A stretch of 64,000 nucleotides of DNA, taken from positions 2,356,001 through 2,420,000 of the forward strand of contig NZ_CP156795.1 of the NCBI RefSeq assembly GCF_039862785.1. Direction: 5' to 3'. Of the stretch, positions 35,564 to 44,644 are shown one piece after another; positions within the stretch are counted from its first letter, which is position 1, and every line of letters begins with the position of its first letter. Origin of the DNA: Acinetobacter sp. ANC 7912. Lineage in GTDB: Bacteria; Pseudomonadota; Gammaproteobacteria; Pseudomonadales; Moraxellaceae. The translations under genes and the position numbers were made by a program. A model generated the notes under the pieces. That model worked only from the letters and a program-made list of their open reading frames with translations. It did not search any database and was not told the origin of the DNA.

Positions 35564-35878
35564 GAGGTACCCTCCTAAGGTCATTCATATAATTATTCAA
35601 ACCGCTTTTTTAGCACAAAGCATGCAAGGATTCGGACGAAGTAAGCAAACTGCAACAAAGCCTGTACATGTTGTTGCTATTGCTTGCAGGAGATTGCATG
35701 AGCCTAACTTCATCAGATTTTCAACTAGGAGATTAACGGCAGATCTCGAGCTGTGTATTTTGAATATTCAAGGTATTTCCCAAGTTGCATTTCGGCCAAA
35801 GCATTTCTTTGTAATCCCCTCTGCATCATGTAAAATTATGGCCCATTGCATAATGAATACGAATGAGAGAGTTAATCC
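35564..35878 (+). promoter_or_regulatory. Upstream region of metG with candidate promoter
   Basis: 315 bases. A plausible sigma-70 promoter is TTGTAA (35809-35814) and TAAAAT (35831-35836), spacer 16. Two short out-of-frame ATG ORFs (from 35853 and 35863) run through the metG start. No other gene seen. Confidence 0.5.
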
Positions 35879-37939
35879 GTGCGTAAAATCCTAGTCACCA
35901 ATGCCCTTCCCTATGCCAATGGACCAATCCATATGGGCCACTTACTCGGCTATATCCAGGCTGATATTTGGGTACGTGCCATGCGCGCGATGGGCCATGA
36001 TGTGACCTATGTCTGCGCGGATGATGCTCACGGTACAGCGATCATGCTGCGTGCCGAAGCGAATGGCATTTCTCCAGAAGAACAGATCGCCAATGTTCAG
36101 AAAGAACATATTCGTGATTTTGACGGTTTTGGCGTGCATTTCGACCACTACGATTCAACCAATAGCGATACCAATAAAGCACGTTCTCAAGAGATTTATC
36201 TGAAGAATCGTGAAGCGGGCAACATTGCCGTGCGTCCTGTGACCCAGCTGTTCGATCCTGAAAAAGGCATGTTCCTGTCTGACCGTTTCATTAAAGGCAC
36301 ATGTCCAAAATGTAAGGCGGAAGACCAGTACGGTGACTCTTGTGAAGTATGTGGTACAACTTATAACGCAACTGAGCTGATTAATCCGAAATCAACTCTA
36401 AGTGGCGCAACACCAGTTGAAAAATCATCAGACCATTACTTCTTTAAACTGCCAAACTTTGGTGAATATTTACAGAAATGGACCCGTGATGAAGGCCGTC
36501 TGCCAGTATCCATTGCCAACAAACTAGATGAATGGTTCGATGCCGGTCTGGCGGATTGGGATATTTCCCGTGATGCGCCTTATTTCGGTTTTGAAATTCC
36601 AGATGCACCAAATAAATATTTCTACGTTTGGGTAGATGCACCAATCGGCTATATGTCGAGCTTTGAAAATTACATCAAGACCAAACGTCCTGACCTGAGC
36701 TTTGATGATTTCTGGAAAAAAGATTCTGAAAATGAAGTCTATCACTTCATTGGTAAAGACATCGTTTACTTCCACGCCCTGTTCTGGCCTGCAATGCTGG
36801 AAGGTGCGAACTACCGTACTCCAACCGGTTTATTCGTGAATGGCTTCCTGACCGTGAATGGTCAGAAAATGTCGAAATCACGTGGTACATTCATTAAAGC
36901 TGAAACCTATTTACAGCACCTGAACCCTGAATACCTGCGTTACTACTTCGCCTCTAAACTTTCAGATAAGGTTGAAGATTCTGACCTGAATCTGGATGAC
37001 TTCGTGCAGAAAGTGAATTCAGACCTGGTAGGGAAAGTGGTGAACATTGCCAGCCGTTGTGCGAAGTTCATTAACACCAAGTTTGACAATAAACTATCTG
37101 CAACTTGTGCTGAGCCTGAATTGGTTCAAAGCTTTATCGATGCGGGTGATTCGATTGCCAAAGCATACGAAGCACGTGAATTCTCGACTGCGATCCGTGA
37201 AATCATGGCGCTGGCGGATCGTGCCAACCAGTACATTGATGAGAAAAAACCTTGGGCATTGGCGAAGATTGAAGGCGAAGAACAACAGGTTCACGACGTA
37301 TGTTCAGTCGGGATCAACCTGTTCCGTCAATTGGCTGTTTACCTGTCTCCAGTATTGCCTACTTTGACTGCTCAGGTTCAGGACTTCCTGAAACTGGAAA
37401 GTTTTAACTTTGAATCTCGCAAGCAAATTCTGGTTGCACACGAAATTGCTCAGTTCCAGCCATTGATGCAACGTGTTGATCCAAAAGCGGTTACGGCAAT
37501 GGTGGACGCATCTAAAGAATCTTTGGGTGCGCCTGCTGCTGAACCAGCAAAAGCTGAGAAGAAAAAGGAAAAAGCCAAAGAGAAGAAAGCTGAGCCTAAA
37601 GTCGGTGAAGCTGAGATCATTACCATTGATGACTTTATTAAAGTCGACTTACGTGTCGCTGAAGTTCTGGATGCTGCAACCGTTGAAGGTTCTGACAAGC
37701 TTTTACAACTCACTTTAAATGTCGGTGAGGCTGAACCACGTAATGTGTTTAGTGGCATTCGTGAGTTCTACAAGCCTGAAGACCTGAAAGGCAAACTGGT
37801 AGTGATGGTGGCTAACCTGGCACCACGTAAGATGCGTTTTGGTATTTCAAACGGTATGGTACTGGCGGCTGGTAATGGCGAAGGTGTTTGGGTGATTTCA
37901 CCTGAATCGGGTGCTAAACCGGGTGATAAAGTTTCTTAA
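35879..37939 (+). CDS. metG: Methionyl-tRNA synthetase
   Basis: A 686-residue class I enzyme. HIGH-type motif '[20 protein letters not shown]' lies at the very start and the KMSKS motif is in '[12 protein letters not shown]'. The zinc knuckle with four Cys ('[18 protein letters not shown]', about 142-159) and the C-terminal tRNA-binding EMAP-like domain (about 580-686, '[29 protein letters not shown]') make it the long dimeric type. A Lys/Ala/Glu-rich linker precedes the C-terminal domain. The start codon is GTG35879, supported by homology; the preceding GAGAG at 35866-35870 is the only Shine-Dalgarno candidate. Confidence 0.97.
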   Translation: MRKILVTNALPYANGPIHMGHLLGYIQADIWVRAMRAMGHDVTYVCADDAHGTAIMLRAEANGISPEEQIANVQKEHIRDFDGFGVHFDHYDSTNSDTNKARSQEIYLKNREAGNIAVRPVTQLFDPEKGMFLSDRFIKGTCPKCKAEDQYGDSCEVCGTTYNATELINPKSTLSGATPVEKSSDHYFFKLPNFGEYLQKWTRDEGRLPVSIANKLDEWFDAGLADWDISRDAPYFGFEIPDAPNKYFYVWVDAPIGYMSSFENYIKTKRPDLSFDDFWKKDSENEVYHFIGKDIVYFHALFWPAMLEGANYRTPTGLFVNGFLTVNGQKMSKSRGTFIKAETYLQHLNPEYLRYYFASKLSDKVEDSDLNLDDFVQKVNSDLVGKVVNIASRCAKFINTKFDNKLSATCAEPELVQSFIDAGDSIAKAYEAREFSTAIREIMALADRANQYIDEKKPWALAKIEGEEQQVHDVCSVGINLFRQLAVYLSPVLPTLTAQVQDFLKLESFNFESRKQILVAHEIAQFQPLMQRVDPKAVTAMVDASKESLGAPAAEPAKAEKKKEKAKEKKAEPKVGEAEIITIDDFIKVDLRVAEVLDAATVEGSDKLLQLTLNVGEAEPRNVFSGIREFYKPEDLKGKLVVMVANLAPRKMRFGISNGMVLAAGNGEGVWVISPESGAKPGDKVS

Positions 37940-37958
37940 GATTTTGATCTAAGATGAG

Positions 37959-37987
37959 AAAGCCTCTACTTTGTAGGGGCTTTTTTT
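37959..37987 (+). terminator. Rho-independent terminator of metG
   Basis: Stem AAGCCTCTAC / GTAGGGGCTT (one G-T pair) with TTT loop and a seven-T tail, 20 bases after the stop. Confidence 0.85.
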
Positions 37988-38004
37988 AATTTTAAATAGA
38001 TAGC

Positions 38005-38853
38005 TTATTTTGAACGTAATTTTAGAAAATCTTGAATAACTTGTTGAATATTCTCACCTTCTACTCCTTTCATCGATTGAGCAATTTCATACCAAGTTTT
38101 TTGATTGAGATCAGGATCAATTAAATTAGGTTCAAATACCCCATCTTGCATCATTTTATATTCTGCCTTTAAAAGTCTTTCATCTAGCCAATTAAGATTT
38201 AGATTTAACCATTGAATTAGTTCAAAAAAATCTTCAGCTAAATCATTTCCAACTTTTTCTACCATATGAGTTTGTAAATCAATTGGATACTTATTTATTT
38301 TTGCTTTTTCTAAAATATCAAATACTATCATTAAAAGTTGAGCACCTGAAAAACATCCAACTTCATAAATTTCACCTCTCAAACCATAATCTTTTCGGAT
38401 TCTTTTTTCATGTGAGAAATACCTAATATGGAGCAATCTTGCTCTACGAACATAAGTATCAAGAATTTCGTTCTGAATGTAACTCTTACTAAGAGTAACG
38501 AATTCCTCAAAGGTATATAGTTGAATATTGGTATTTTGACATGCCTCGATTGCTCCTGACTGAAATCCAACTTGTGAAATAATAAATCCTTTATCTGCCC
38601 CAATATCATCAACAATTGTTCTTAAAGCTAATACTTTTTCCTTTGGAATTTTTGTTTGCCAATATTTAGCTTCTATCACCCACTTAATATTAGTTCCTAA
38701 ATATTTTGAAGTTACATAAACATCTAAATCATGTTCTGTCCTTACACCTGTTATTGTTTTGTTTGTTTCAGCTTGCACACCTAAACTTCTAAAATGTTCT
38801 GCAATTCTTTCCTGAAAATTAAACCATTCTTTTTCCATAACGCCATTATTCAT
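38005..38853 (-). CDS. Orphan Mrr-like restriction endonuclease-fold protein
   Basis: A 282-residue protein. The N-terminal half (about 10-125) fits a PD-(D/E)xK Mrr-type catalytic domain: 'GVRTEHDLDVYVTS' (Asp), then 'IKWVIEAKYWQTKIPKEKV' (the E-A-K triad element), then 'ADKGFIISQVGFQSGAIEAC' and 'IQLYTFEEF', the usual Mrr_cat C-terminal part. The C-terminal half is helical without a known domain. No methyltransferase or specificity subunit is adjacent. The gene is markedly AT-rich (long A/T runs) compared with metG next door, which suggests horizontal acquisition. The start could be ATG38853 or ATG38838; neither has a good ribosome-binding site. The target (for example modified DNA) cannot be inferred. 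Confidence 0.75.
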   Translation of the reverse strand: MNNGVMEKEWFNFQERIAEHFRSLGVQAETNKTITGVRTEHDLDVYVTSKYLGTNIKWVIEAKYWQTKIPKEKVLALRTIVDDIGADKGFIISQVGFQSGAIEACQNTNIQLYTFEEFVTLSKSYIQNEILDTYVRRARLLHIRYFSHEKRIRKDYGLRGEIYEVGCFSGAQLLMIVFDILEKAKINKYPIDLQTHMVEKVGNDLAEDFFELIQWLNLNLNWLDERLLKAEYKMMQDGVFEPNLIDPDLNQKTWYEIAQSMKGVEGENIQQVIQDFLKLRSK

Positions 38854-38960
38854 ATCAAATTTCAATTATTTATACATTGTTTCAATTAATATATTAACCC
38901 TACAAAAAAAATTCCTATCATGGTAGAAACAATCTATCCCTTAAAACCTAAAAGAAACCC

Positions 38961-39932
38961 ATGAAAACCATAAAACCTCTATTCCTCGCACTCGCCCTAA
39001 GCACCACAACCATCACGACTCAAGCAGCTGAACCAACACCTATCCCAACGCAAAAACAAGTCGCGGGCTACTACCATCACCAAATTGGCAATACCCAAAT
39101 CACCGCACTACTTGATGGTACAAACTACTTAAACCCGTCCATGTTTAAAGGCTTGAGCGATACCGAAAAAACCGAAATTCTCAAGAAATATCATGCCGAC
39201 CAAGCTAAAGGCATTCAAACCTCAGTCAATGCCTTCCTCATCAATACAGGTAATCAACTGCTCATGGTCGACAGTGGTGCTGCTAGCTGCTTTGGTACAC
39301 ATTTAGGTTCCATCTATAACAATCTCAAAGCATCAGGTTATCAGCCTGCACAAGTGAATGACATTTTCCTGATACACTTACATCCTGACCATGTGTGTGG
39401 CATTTCAAATAATGGCGTAGCCAATTATCCAAATGCCACCTTACATATTTCCAAGACCGAATATGACTACTGGCTGAGTCCAAATACCGTCAAGAAACTA
39501 CCGAAAGACAAACAGGAAGGTTTCTTAGGCACAGTAGAGAAAATTAAAGCTGCCATTGCACCCTATGAAAAAGCCAAAAAAGTGAAAGTCTTTTCAGATA
39601 AATCTTTAGCTTTTGGTGGCGTGGAATTTAAACCGTCTTTTGGTCATACGCCGGGACATTACAGCTTTAAACTGAAAGCAGATGGACAAGAAGTAGTATT
39701 TATTGGTGATATCGTGCATTCACATAGCTTGCAATTCGACAAACCTGAAACTGCTATTGAGTTTGATGTTGATTCCAAGACTGCTGTTGAAACGCGTCTA
39801 AAACATTTTGCTGAATATGCCAAAGCGGGTCAGCTGATCGCGGCACCACATTTGCCTTTCCCAGGACTTGGTTATATTTATTCGAAAGATAACAAGAGCT
39901 ATCAGTGGATTCCGGTACATTTTAAGGATTAA
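38961..39932 (+). CDS. Exported metallo-beta-lactamase-fold hydrolase
   Basis: A 323-residue protein. The signal peptide 'LFLALALSTTTITTQAAE' at the N-terminus implies a periplasmic or secreted enzyme. The MBL metal motif 'LIHLHPDHVCG' (HxHxDH), 'FGHTPGHYSF', 'FIGDIVHS' and late 'AAPHLPFPGLG' supply the expected zinc ligands. This subgroup includes lactonase-like and SoxH/quinoprotein-like hydrolases; the substrate is unknown. It ends 24 bases before the IS4 element, which lies in its 3' REP-like hairpin. Confidence 0.88.
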   Translation: MKTIKPLFLALALSTTTITTQAAEPTPIPTQKQVAGYYHHQIGNTQITALLDGTNYLNPSMFKGLSDTEKTEILKKYHADQAKGIQTSVNAFLINTGNQLLMVDSGAASCFGTHLGSIYNNLKASGYQPAQVNDIFLIHLHPDHVCGISNNGVANYPNATLHISKTEYDYWLSPNTVKKLPKDKQEGFLGTVEKIKAAIAPYEKAKKVKVFSDKSLAFGGVEFKPSFGHTPGHYSFKLKADGQEVVFIGDIVHSHSLQFDKPETAIEFDVDSKTAVETRLKHFAEYAKAGQLIAAPHLPFPGLGYIYSKDNKSYQWIPVHFKD

Positions 39933-39944
39933 TTTCAATGAAAG

Positions 39945-39956
39945 CCTTCTCCCTTT
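39945..39956. repeat. Left arm and loop of REP-like palindrome split by the IS
   Basis: CCTTCTCCC plus TTT. Together with the matching right arm at 42648-42656 this restores a 9-bp perfect inverted repeat with a TTT loop. TTT is duplicated as the target site. Confidence 0.8.
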
Positions 39957-40304
39957 GGGCATAGGTATCTACACAATTTCCATGTTTTGCGTTAAATTGA
40001 AGAGCATGCTCTTCAATTTTAACATCTCTCGCTTAGATCAGCGCCTTGTCAAACGTTACAACAACCTCGTTCAACTCAATATGAATCCTCTTGCTTCACT
40101 TGCTCCTGCAATCAAAGATATTGCCTCTGCTCAAAAAAATAGTTTCACAACGACGCAAGCTGTATGGCGGTTTTTAAATAATGATAAAATCTCATTTAAA
40201 CAATTAAATGAACCTATTCAAAAACTTGCTTGTGATCAGATTAAGACATCGCTGCATCGTTATGCTGAACCGTACCGGGTTTGTCGGAGACTTTTTTATT
40301 TAAG

Positions 40305-41207
40305 TTAGGCCACCTGACCTAACGGGTTAATCTTATCATAGTACATTGCTTCAAACTCAAAAGGCGACTTGTAACCCAGTGCACTGTGTACACGCTTTTT
40401 ATTGAACCAATCTACCCAGTTTAGTGTCGCAAGTTGTACATCTGCTAAACCTTGCCAATCTGCTTTTAGATATTCAATCACCTCTGTTTTGTATAAGCCA
40501 TTCACCGTTTCAGCCAAAGCATTATCGTATGAATCACCAGTCGTACCGACTGATGCTCGTAAATTTGCAGCTTCTAAACGATTGGTATAGCGAATGGAAA
40601 GATATTGCACACCTCTGTCGGAATGATGAATCACATTCTTTGGCATGCCTCGATCGTGCAATGCTTGCTCAAGTGCATCGAGTACCATATCTGTATTCAT
40701 CCGTGTAGATACTTTCCATCCAACAATTGCTCGTGAGAACACATCAATAATAAAGGCGGTATAGACCCAGCCTGAATGAGTTTGAATATACGTAAAGTCA
40801 CTCACCCACAGTTGGTCAGGATGATCAGCATTAAAATTACGTTTCACTAAATCATCTGCTCTTTTTTGATCATCTCGGTTACGGGTGGTTTGTTTATTCT
40901 TACCACGCCAAACACCTTGTATACCTAGCTTCTGCATCAATCGAGCAACTGTACAACGTGCGATAACATAACCTTCACGTTTCAATTGTTGCCAGACCTT
41001 ACGCACACCATATCGACCTGAACTTTCTTTCCAAATTCGTTTAATTTGTTCAGCATGATACTCATCATGTAGATCTCGCTTTGCTCGATGTTCTGGATTG
41101 TCAGCGAGATCTAAAGTTCGGTAATAGGTTGAAGCTGCGATCGGTAAAATCCTACAAATCGCATCAACACCATATAAGTCTTTATTGTTATGGATGAAAT
41201 CCACCAT
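40305..41207 (-). CDS. IS3-family transposase OrfB (integrase core)
   Basis: A 300-residue frame from ATG41207, read mainly as the C-terminal part of an OrfAB fusion. The N-terminal 'HTH_21'-type region ('IKRIWKESSGRYGVRKVWQQL') is followed by the rve DDE core: Asp in 'LWVSDFTYI', Asp in 'IHHSDRGVQY' and Glu in 'NALAETVNGLYKTE'. It ends with 'RVHSALGYKSPFEFE' as in IS3-family enzymes. The frame opens upstream into the -1 register of orfA, and no stop separates them. Confidence 0.93.
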   Translation of the reverse strand: MVDFIHNNKDLYGVDAICRILPIAASTYYRTLDLADNPEHRAKRDLHDEYHAEQIKRIWKESSGRYGVRKVWQQLKREGYVIARCTVARLMQKLGIQGVWRGKNKQTTRNRDDQKRADDLVKRNFNADHPDQLWVSDFTYIQTHSGWVYTAFIIDVFSRAIVGWKVSTRMNTDMVLDALEQALHDRGMPKNVIHHSDRGVQYLSIRYTNRLEAANLRASVGTTGDSYDNALAETVNGLYKTEVIEYLKADWQGLADVQLATLNWVDWFNKKRVHSALGYKSPFEFEAMYYDKINPLGQVA

Positions 41208-41524
41208 TATTTGTGTGGGCGGTCGAGCTCCGCCTGGGCGAAAAAAGCGGCTGCTTTACGTAGAATTTCATTGGCACGCTTTAATTCTTTAATTTCACGT
41301 TCCATTTGCTTCATTTTTTCTTGATCAGATATCTGTTGTACTTTAATAGGATTTTGCTGATCTAAATGCTTTTGATGCCAGGCACGAAGTGTTTCAGGAG
41401 TACAACCAATCTTAGGCGCAATTGCTGTGATTGCAGCCCAATTCGATGGATAATCTTTTTCAGATTCAATCAATAATTGAACCGCTCTTTCTCTGATTTC
41501 AGGGGTATATTTTAATTTTGTCAT
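41207..41524 (-). CDS. IS3-family OrfA (DNA-binding, HTH)
   Basis: A 105-residue protein with an N-terminal helix-turn-helix ('MTKLKYTPEIRERAVQLLIE', 'IGCTPETLRAWHQKH') and a C-terminal leucine-zipper-like helix. It overlaps orfB by three bases in the -1 register. A slippery heptamer T-TTT-TTC (minus strand, 41246-41240) within the last 15 codons fits programmed -1 frameshifting to OrfAB, the transposase. Confidence 0.93.
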   Translation of the reverse strand: MTKLKYTPEIRERAVQLLIESEKDYPSNWAAITAIAPKIGCTPETLRAWHQKHLDQQNPIKVQQISDQEKMKQMEREIKELKRANEILRKAAAFFAQAELDRPHK

Positions 41525-42644
41525 CGGGGTAGTCTCTCAGAATATTGACTCTCCGACAAACCCGGTACGGTTCATGCTTTAGTTATTCATGATTGGTCAC
41601 AAATCCAATATGTGACACATCGTAATAAAACCCAAAAACTCCAAAGGACACATCAGTACGACTCAGGCTATGAATTACAAACGAGCTTACTTGTTGATGC
41701 TGCTTCTGGACTACCTGTTGCTCCATTAGCTCAGACCCTTTCTAGTGCTTCAGGTTGCTATTCGACATTCAATGAGCAACAGACCGAACGTAAAACCCAT
41801 TTAGACTCCCTTTCTGAACAAATTCAAAAAGTTGAACAGTTTCCTCTTGATAAAACCTGCGTACATATTATTGATCGTGAAGGAGATTCCATTGCTCATC
41901 TCAGGGAATTAAGCAGTCATGGTTTTCAATGGCTTATTCGAGCAAAGGAAGGAAATCGGATTGAGCATCAGGGTGAAATATGTAAAGTTGGAGAAGTTGC
42001 TGAACGTATCGAAATACAGCAAGTGAAACCCATTTCTTATAAGGGTAATCAACATATGCTTTATGTTGGAGAAACCAATGTTCGGCTTACCCGTGCTGCA
42101 AAATCAAATAAAAAAGATTGTTTAGGTCAAAGAGTTGCTCCTCAGAAAGGTGCTGCAATTGAGGCTAGACTGATTATTGCGGTGGTTAAAGATATTAATG
42201 AAAAGACAGTTGCAAGATGGTCATTGATCAGTAATGTACCAACTGAGATTACCGCAGTAGAACTGACGACTTGGTATTACTGGCGTTGGTCAATCGAATG
42301 TTATTTCAAACTTCTCAAGCAAGCAGGCCATGATATTGAGTCATGGCTTCAGACTACGCCAGAAGCGATTTTAAGGCGTTTGCTAATCAGTTGTATGGCT
42401 TGTGTGTTGACGTGGAGAGTACAGCGTTGTACAGATGAACAAAATCAGAAAGTCCGTGCATTTTTGACTAGACTTTCAGGTAGACAACAGAAAAGAGGCA
42501 AGGTAGAGAGTGCGCCTGCCATATTGGCAGGACTCTCGATTTTACTAAATACTCTTCAACTGCTCTCAGAATATTCAATAGATGAACTGAATGAAATCGC
42601 AACTATTGCACTAGGTACCTAAAGATGTGTAGATACCTATGCCC

Positions 42645-42656
42645 TTTGGGAGAAGG
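42645..42656. repeat. Right arm of REP-like palindrome split by the IS
   Basis: TTT (target duplication) plus GGGAGAAGG, the complement of CCTTCTCCC on the left of the element. The REP-like sequence continues GGATGAGGGTGA. Confidence 0.8.
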
Positions 42657-42674
42657 TTGGATGAGGGTGAAAGA

Positions 42675-43298
42675 TTATTTCATCCCAAAAATCAGCTTTA
42701 AGCCCAAGGCTGTCATCACAGCTCCAGCCGCACGGTCAAAACCCGCTTTAAACTTCAAATACACACGACGTGGTTTTTCTGCGGATAATGCAACTGCTAC
42801 CAGTGAACACCAGCCTGCATCAATAAAGAAACACAGGATTGGCAACACCACATAGAAATAAGTCGGAATCTCTTTCGGTAATAGCGCAGTAAAAATACTA
42901 GCCAAAACAATAGCAATCTTTGGATTTGACAATTGAGTAATCAGACCTGTGGTATAAGCACGGCGCAGTGACATTTGCGTAGTGGTTTCATCATCCGAGC
43001 TGATCGGCTCTTTGGCATGTTTAATAATTTTAAATGCCATCCAAAGCAGATAAATCCCACCACAAATTTTTAAAGCCAGATAGGCAGACGGTACCGCCAG
43101 CAAAAATGCCTGCAAGCCAAGTACAGCTAGCATACCAAAAATGGCAGCACCAGTACCGGTTCCTAGAGCAGTGAATAGGCCATGCTTACGTGAAATCGCA
43201 ATCGAATTTTTCGCAACATAAATCGATGTCGGTCCAGGGCTCATTGCACCTAGCATTAAGGCAAAGGCAATCGAGCCCAAAATCAAAAATGATTCCAC
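42675..43298 (-). CDS. LysE/RhtB-family exporter
   Basis: A 207-residue inner-membrane protein with about six hydrophobic helices. The LysE signature 'GAMSPGPTSIYVAKNSI' is at the N-terminus and 'TGLITQLSNPKIAIVLASIF' is in the middle. Such proteins export amino acids; the substrate is not deducible. The start codon is GTG43298, as no ATG lies upstream in frame before a stop. Its 3' end is 30 bases from the REP-like element with the IS. Confidence 0.9.
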   Translation of the reverse strand: MESFLILGSIAFALMLGAMSPGPTSIYVAKNSIAISRKHGLFTALGTGTGAAIFGMLAVLGLQAFLLAVPSAYLALKICGGIYLLWMAFKIIKHAKEPISSDDETTTQMSLRRAYTTGLITQLSNPKIAIVLASIFTALLPKEIPTYFYVVLPILCFFIDAGWCSLVAVALSAEKPRRVYLKFKAGFDRAAGAVMTALGLKLIFGMK

Positions 43299-43336
43299 AA
43301 TACAACTCAGCTAAATCTTGATTGCGCTATTCTATG

Positions 43337-43364
43337 CAAAATGCAGCACGAATGCTGCATTTTT
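43337..43364 (-). terminator. Terminator of the small lipoprotein gene
   Basis: A perfect 8-bp stem ATGCAGCA / TGCTGCAT with a CGAA loop. The minus-strand arm is followed by TTTTGC, the plus-strand arm by TTTTTAT. Confidence 0.6.
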
Positions 43365-43402
43365 ATGGTGCGGAATCTGAACTTTAACTAATAAATGTTC
43401 AG

Positions 43403-43591
43403 TTAACGCTGCTGAATATCCTGGGCAATAATTTGGGGTTGTGGCAGGCGATAATCGCGATCATGCACCGGCACACCACCAATGATCATAGTTCGGGCTT
43501 CAGCAGTTTTGGGCCGATTAATCTGATCATTATCACAGGCTGCTAGGCTACTCAGGAATATGGTTAATAGTAAATAGGATAGTTTTTTCAT
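43403..43591 (-). CDS. Small lipoprotein of unknown function
   Basis: A 62-residue protein. The signal MKKLSYLLLTIFLSSLAAC has the lipobox LAAC. The mature ~44 residues are hydrophilic, with 'MIIGGVPVHDRDYRLPQP' in the middle. No family recognised. GAGGG lies seven bases upstream of ATG43591. It is monocistronic with a hairpin downstream. Confidence 0.75.
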   Translation of the reverse strand: MKKLSYLLLTIFLSSLAACDNDQINRPKTAEARTMIIGGVPVHDRDYRLPQPQIIAQDIQQR

Positions 43592-43771
43592 TATGCTACC
43601 CTCTTCCTTATATATTCTTAAGTCTAGATTAGCACTTTATGTTTAATTTTCATGCAATTATTTTGTGACAAGCTGCATCTTAAAGTAAGCATTTTGCTTG
43701 GAGAATAAAAGCTGGTTTCAGGATGCTATAACTTCGTTATACTGCGCTGACTCATCACTTTCCTGCTGATT

Positions 43772-44644
43772 ATGTTCGATTCAATTGCCCAGAAAATCAT
43801 AGATCAGACTGTAAATATTCACGGCATGCCAGTCACGATTCGCCGGCTGGATCTGGTACATCCAAAAATTTCGGGAAACAAGTTTTTTAAACTGAAATAT
43901 AACTTTCTGGAAACACAACGTCTTGGTTATCAAAAACTACTGACTTTTGGCGGTGCTTATTCCAATCATATTGCAGCCACGGCGTTTGCTGCACATGAGT
44001 TTGGCTTTGCTAGTGTCGGCATTATTCGAGGCGAAGAACTCAAAAATAAGTCTTTCAATCCAACGCTACAAACCGCACAAGACTTTGGCATGCAGCTGCA
44101 TTTTGTCAGTCGTGAAGATTATCGACGTAAGCAGCATCCGGAATTTCTGGCAGAACTGCAGCAACAGTTTCCAGAGCATTATGTGATTCCAGAAGGCGGT
44201 ACCAATAGTCTCGCCATTCGGGGCTGTAAAGAGATTCTTAAACCTACCGATGCCGAGTTTGATGTGATCTGCTGTGCGGTTGGCACCGGTGGAACGATTG
44301 CTGGCCTGATTGAAGCTAGTCAGGATCATCAGCAGGTGTTGGGTTTTTCAGCGCTTAAAGGTTCATTTCTAAATGATGACGTTGCCAAACTGACGTCAAA
44401 ACGAAACTGGCAAATTATCGACGACTACTGCTGCGGCGGTTATGCCAAAACTACATCTGAACTGCTCCAATTTATTCAGGACTTCGAAGCTGAACATGGC
44501 ATTCCTTTAGAGCAGGTCTATACCGGAAAAATGCTCATGGGTCTGACTGACCTGATTCAAAAAGGTCATTTCCCTGCAGGTTCAAAAATTTTGGTGATTC
44601 ATACTGGTGGCTTGCAGGGTCGAGATCCTTTACTGGATATCTAA
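43772..44644 (+). CDS. PLP enzyme of the ACC deaminase / D-cysteine desulfhydrase family
   Basis: A 290-residue fold-type II PLP enzyme, cytoplasmic. The PLP-binding Lys is expected in 'ISGNKFFKLKYN' (about 33-45). Other marks are 'TFGGAYSNHIAATAFAA', 'IPEGGTNSLAIRGCKEI' and the phosphate cup 'CCAVGTGGTIAGLIEA'. Members convert D-cysteine to pyruvate, sulfide and ammonia, or ACC to 2-oxobutyrate; I cannot separate these by eye. It ends in a 4-base convergent overlap with the next gene. Confidence 0.88.
   Translation: MFDSIAQKIIDQTVNIHGMPVTIRRLDLVHPKISGNKFFKLKYNFLETQRLGYQKLLTFGGAYSNHIAATAFAAHEFGFASVGIIRGEELKNKSFNPTLQTAQDFGMQLHFVSREDYRRKQHPEFLAELQQQFPEHYVIPEGGTNSLAIRGCKEILKPTDAEFDVICCAVGTGGTIAGLIEASQDHQQVLGFSALKGSFLNDDVAKLTSKRNWQIIDDYCCGGYAKTTSELLQFIQDFEAEHGIPLEQVYTGKMLMGLTDLIQKGHFPAGSKILVIHTGGLQGRDPLLDI

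Larger units (their letters stand above)
40266..41574 (-). mobile_element. IS3-family insertion sequence inside the IS4 element
   Basis: 1309 bp, bounded by a 25-bp inverted repeat starting TGAACCGTACCGGGTTTGTC (40266-40290 and 41550-41574), with a 3-bp target duplication TGC on both sides (40263-40265, 41575-41577). It contains orfA and orfB on the minus strand in -1 register. It is structurally complete, so probably still active, and younger than the IS4 it interrupts. Confidence 0.93.
39982..42622 (+). pseudogene. IS4-family transposase, split by insertion
   Basis: The frame starts at ATG39982 (MFCVKLKSMLFNFNISRL), runs to residue ~95 (SLHRYA) at 40265, and resumes at 41578 (LVIHDWSQIQY) to the TAA at 42622. 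Joining across the 3-bp duplication TGC keeps the frame exactly. The Y-(2)-R-(3)-E-(6)-K signature of IS4 is intact ('YYWRWSIECYFKLLK'). The Asp in 'VIHDWSQ', just after the break, is the likely first DDE Asp and another lies in 'IIDREGD'. The gene is inactive here unless the inner IS excises precisely. Confidence 0.92.
39957..42644 (+). mobile_element. IS4-family insertion sequence, interrupted by an IS3-family element
   Basis: The outer ends are a perfect 18-bp inverted repeat beginning GGGCATAGGTATCTACAC, with TTT on both sides as a 3-bp target duplication. Without the inner IS and its duplication the element is 1376 bp, normal for IS4 family. It is inserted in the loop of an intergenic REP-like palindrome between the MBL gene and the LysE gene. 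It carries one transposase frame (plus strand), broken by the inner IS. Confidence 0.9.

Noticed and set aside
35562..35894. 110-residue plus-strand ORF upstream of metG
   Set aside because: It uses an upstream frame that runs out of phase into metG, with no start signal or recognisable domain.
41612..42622. A separate 336-residue IS4-type transposase gene
   Set aside because: It is the 3' part of the IS4 transposase split by the IS3; the true start is at 39982.
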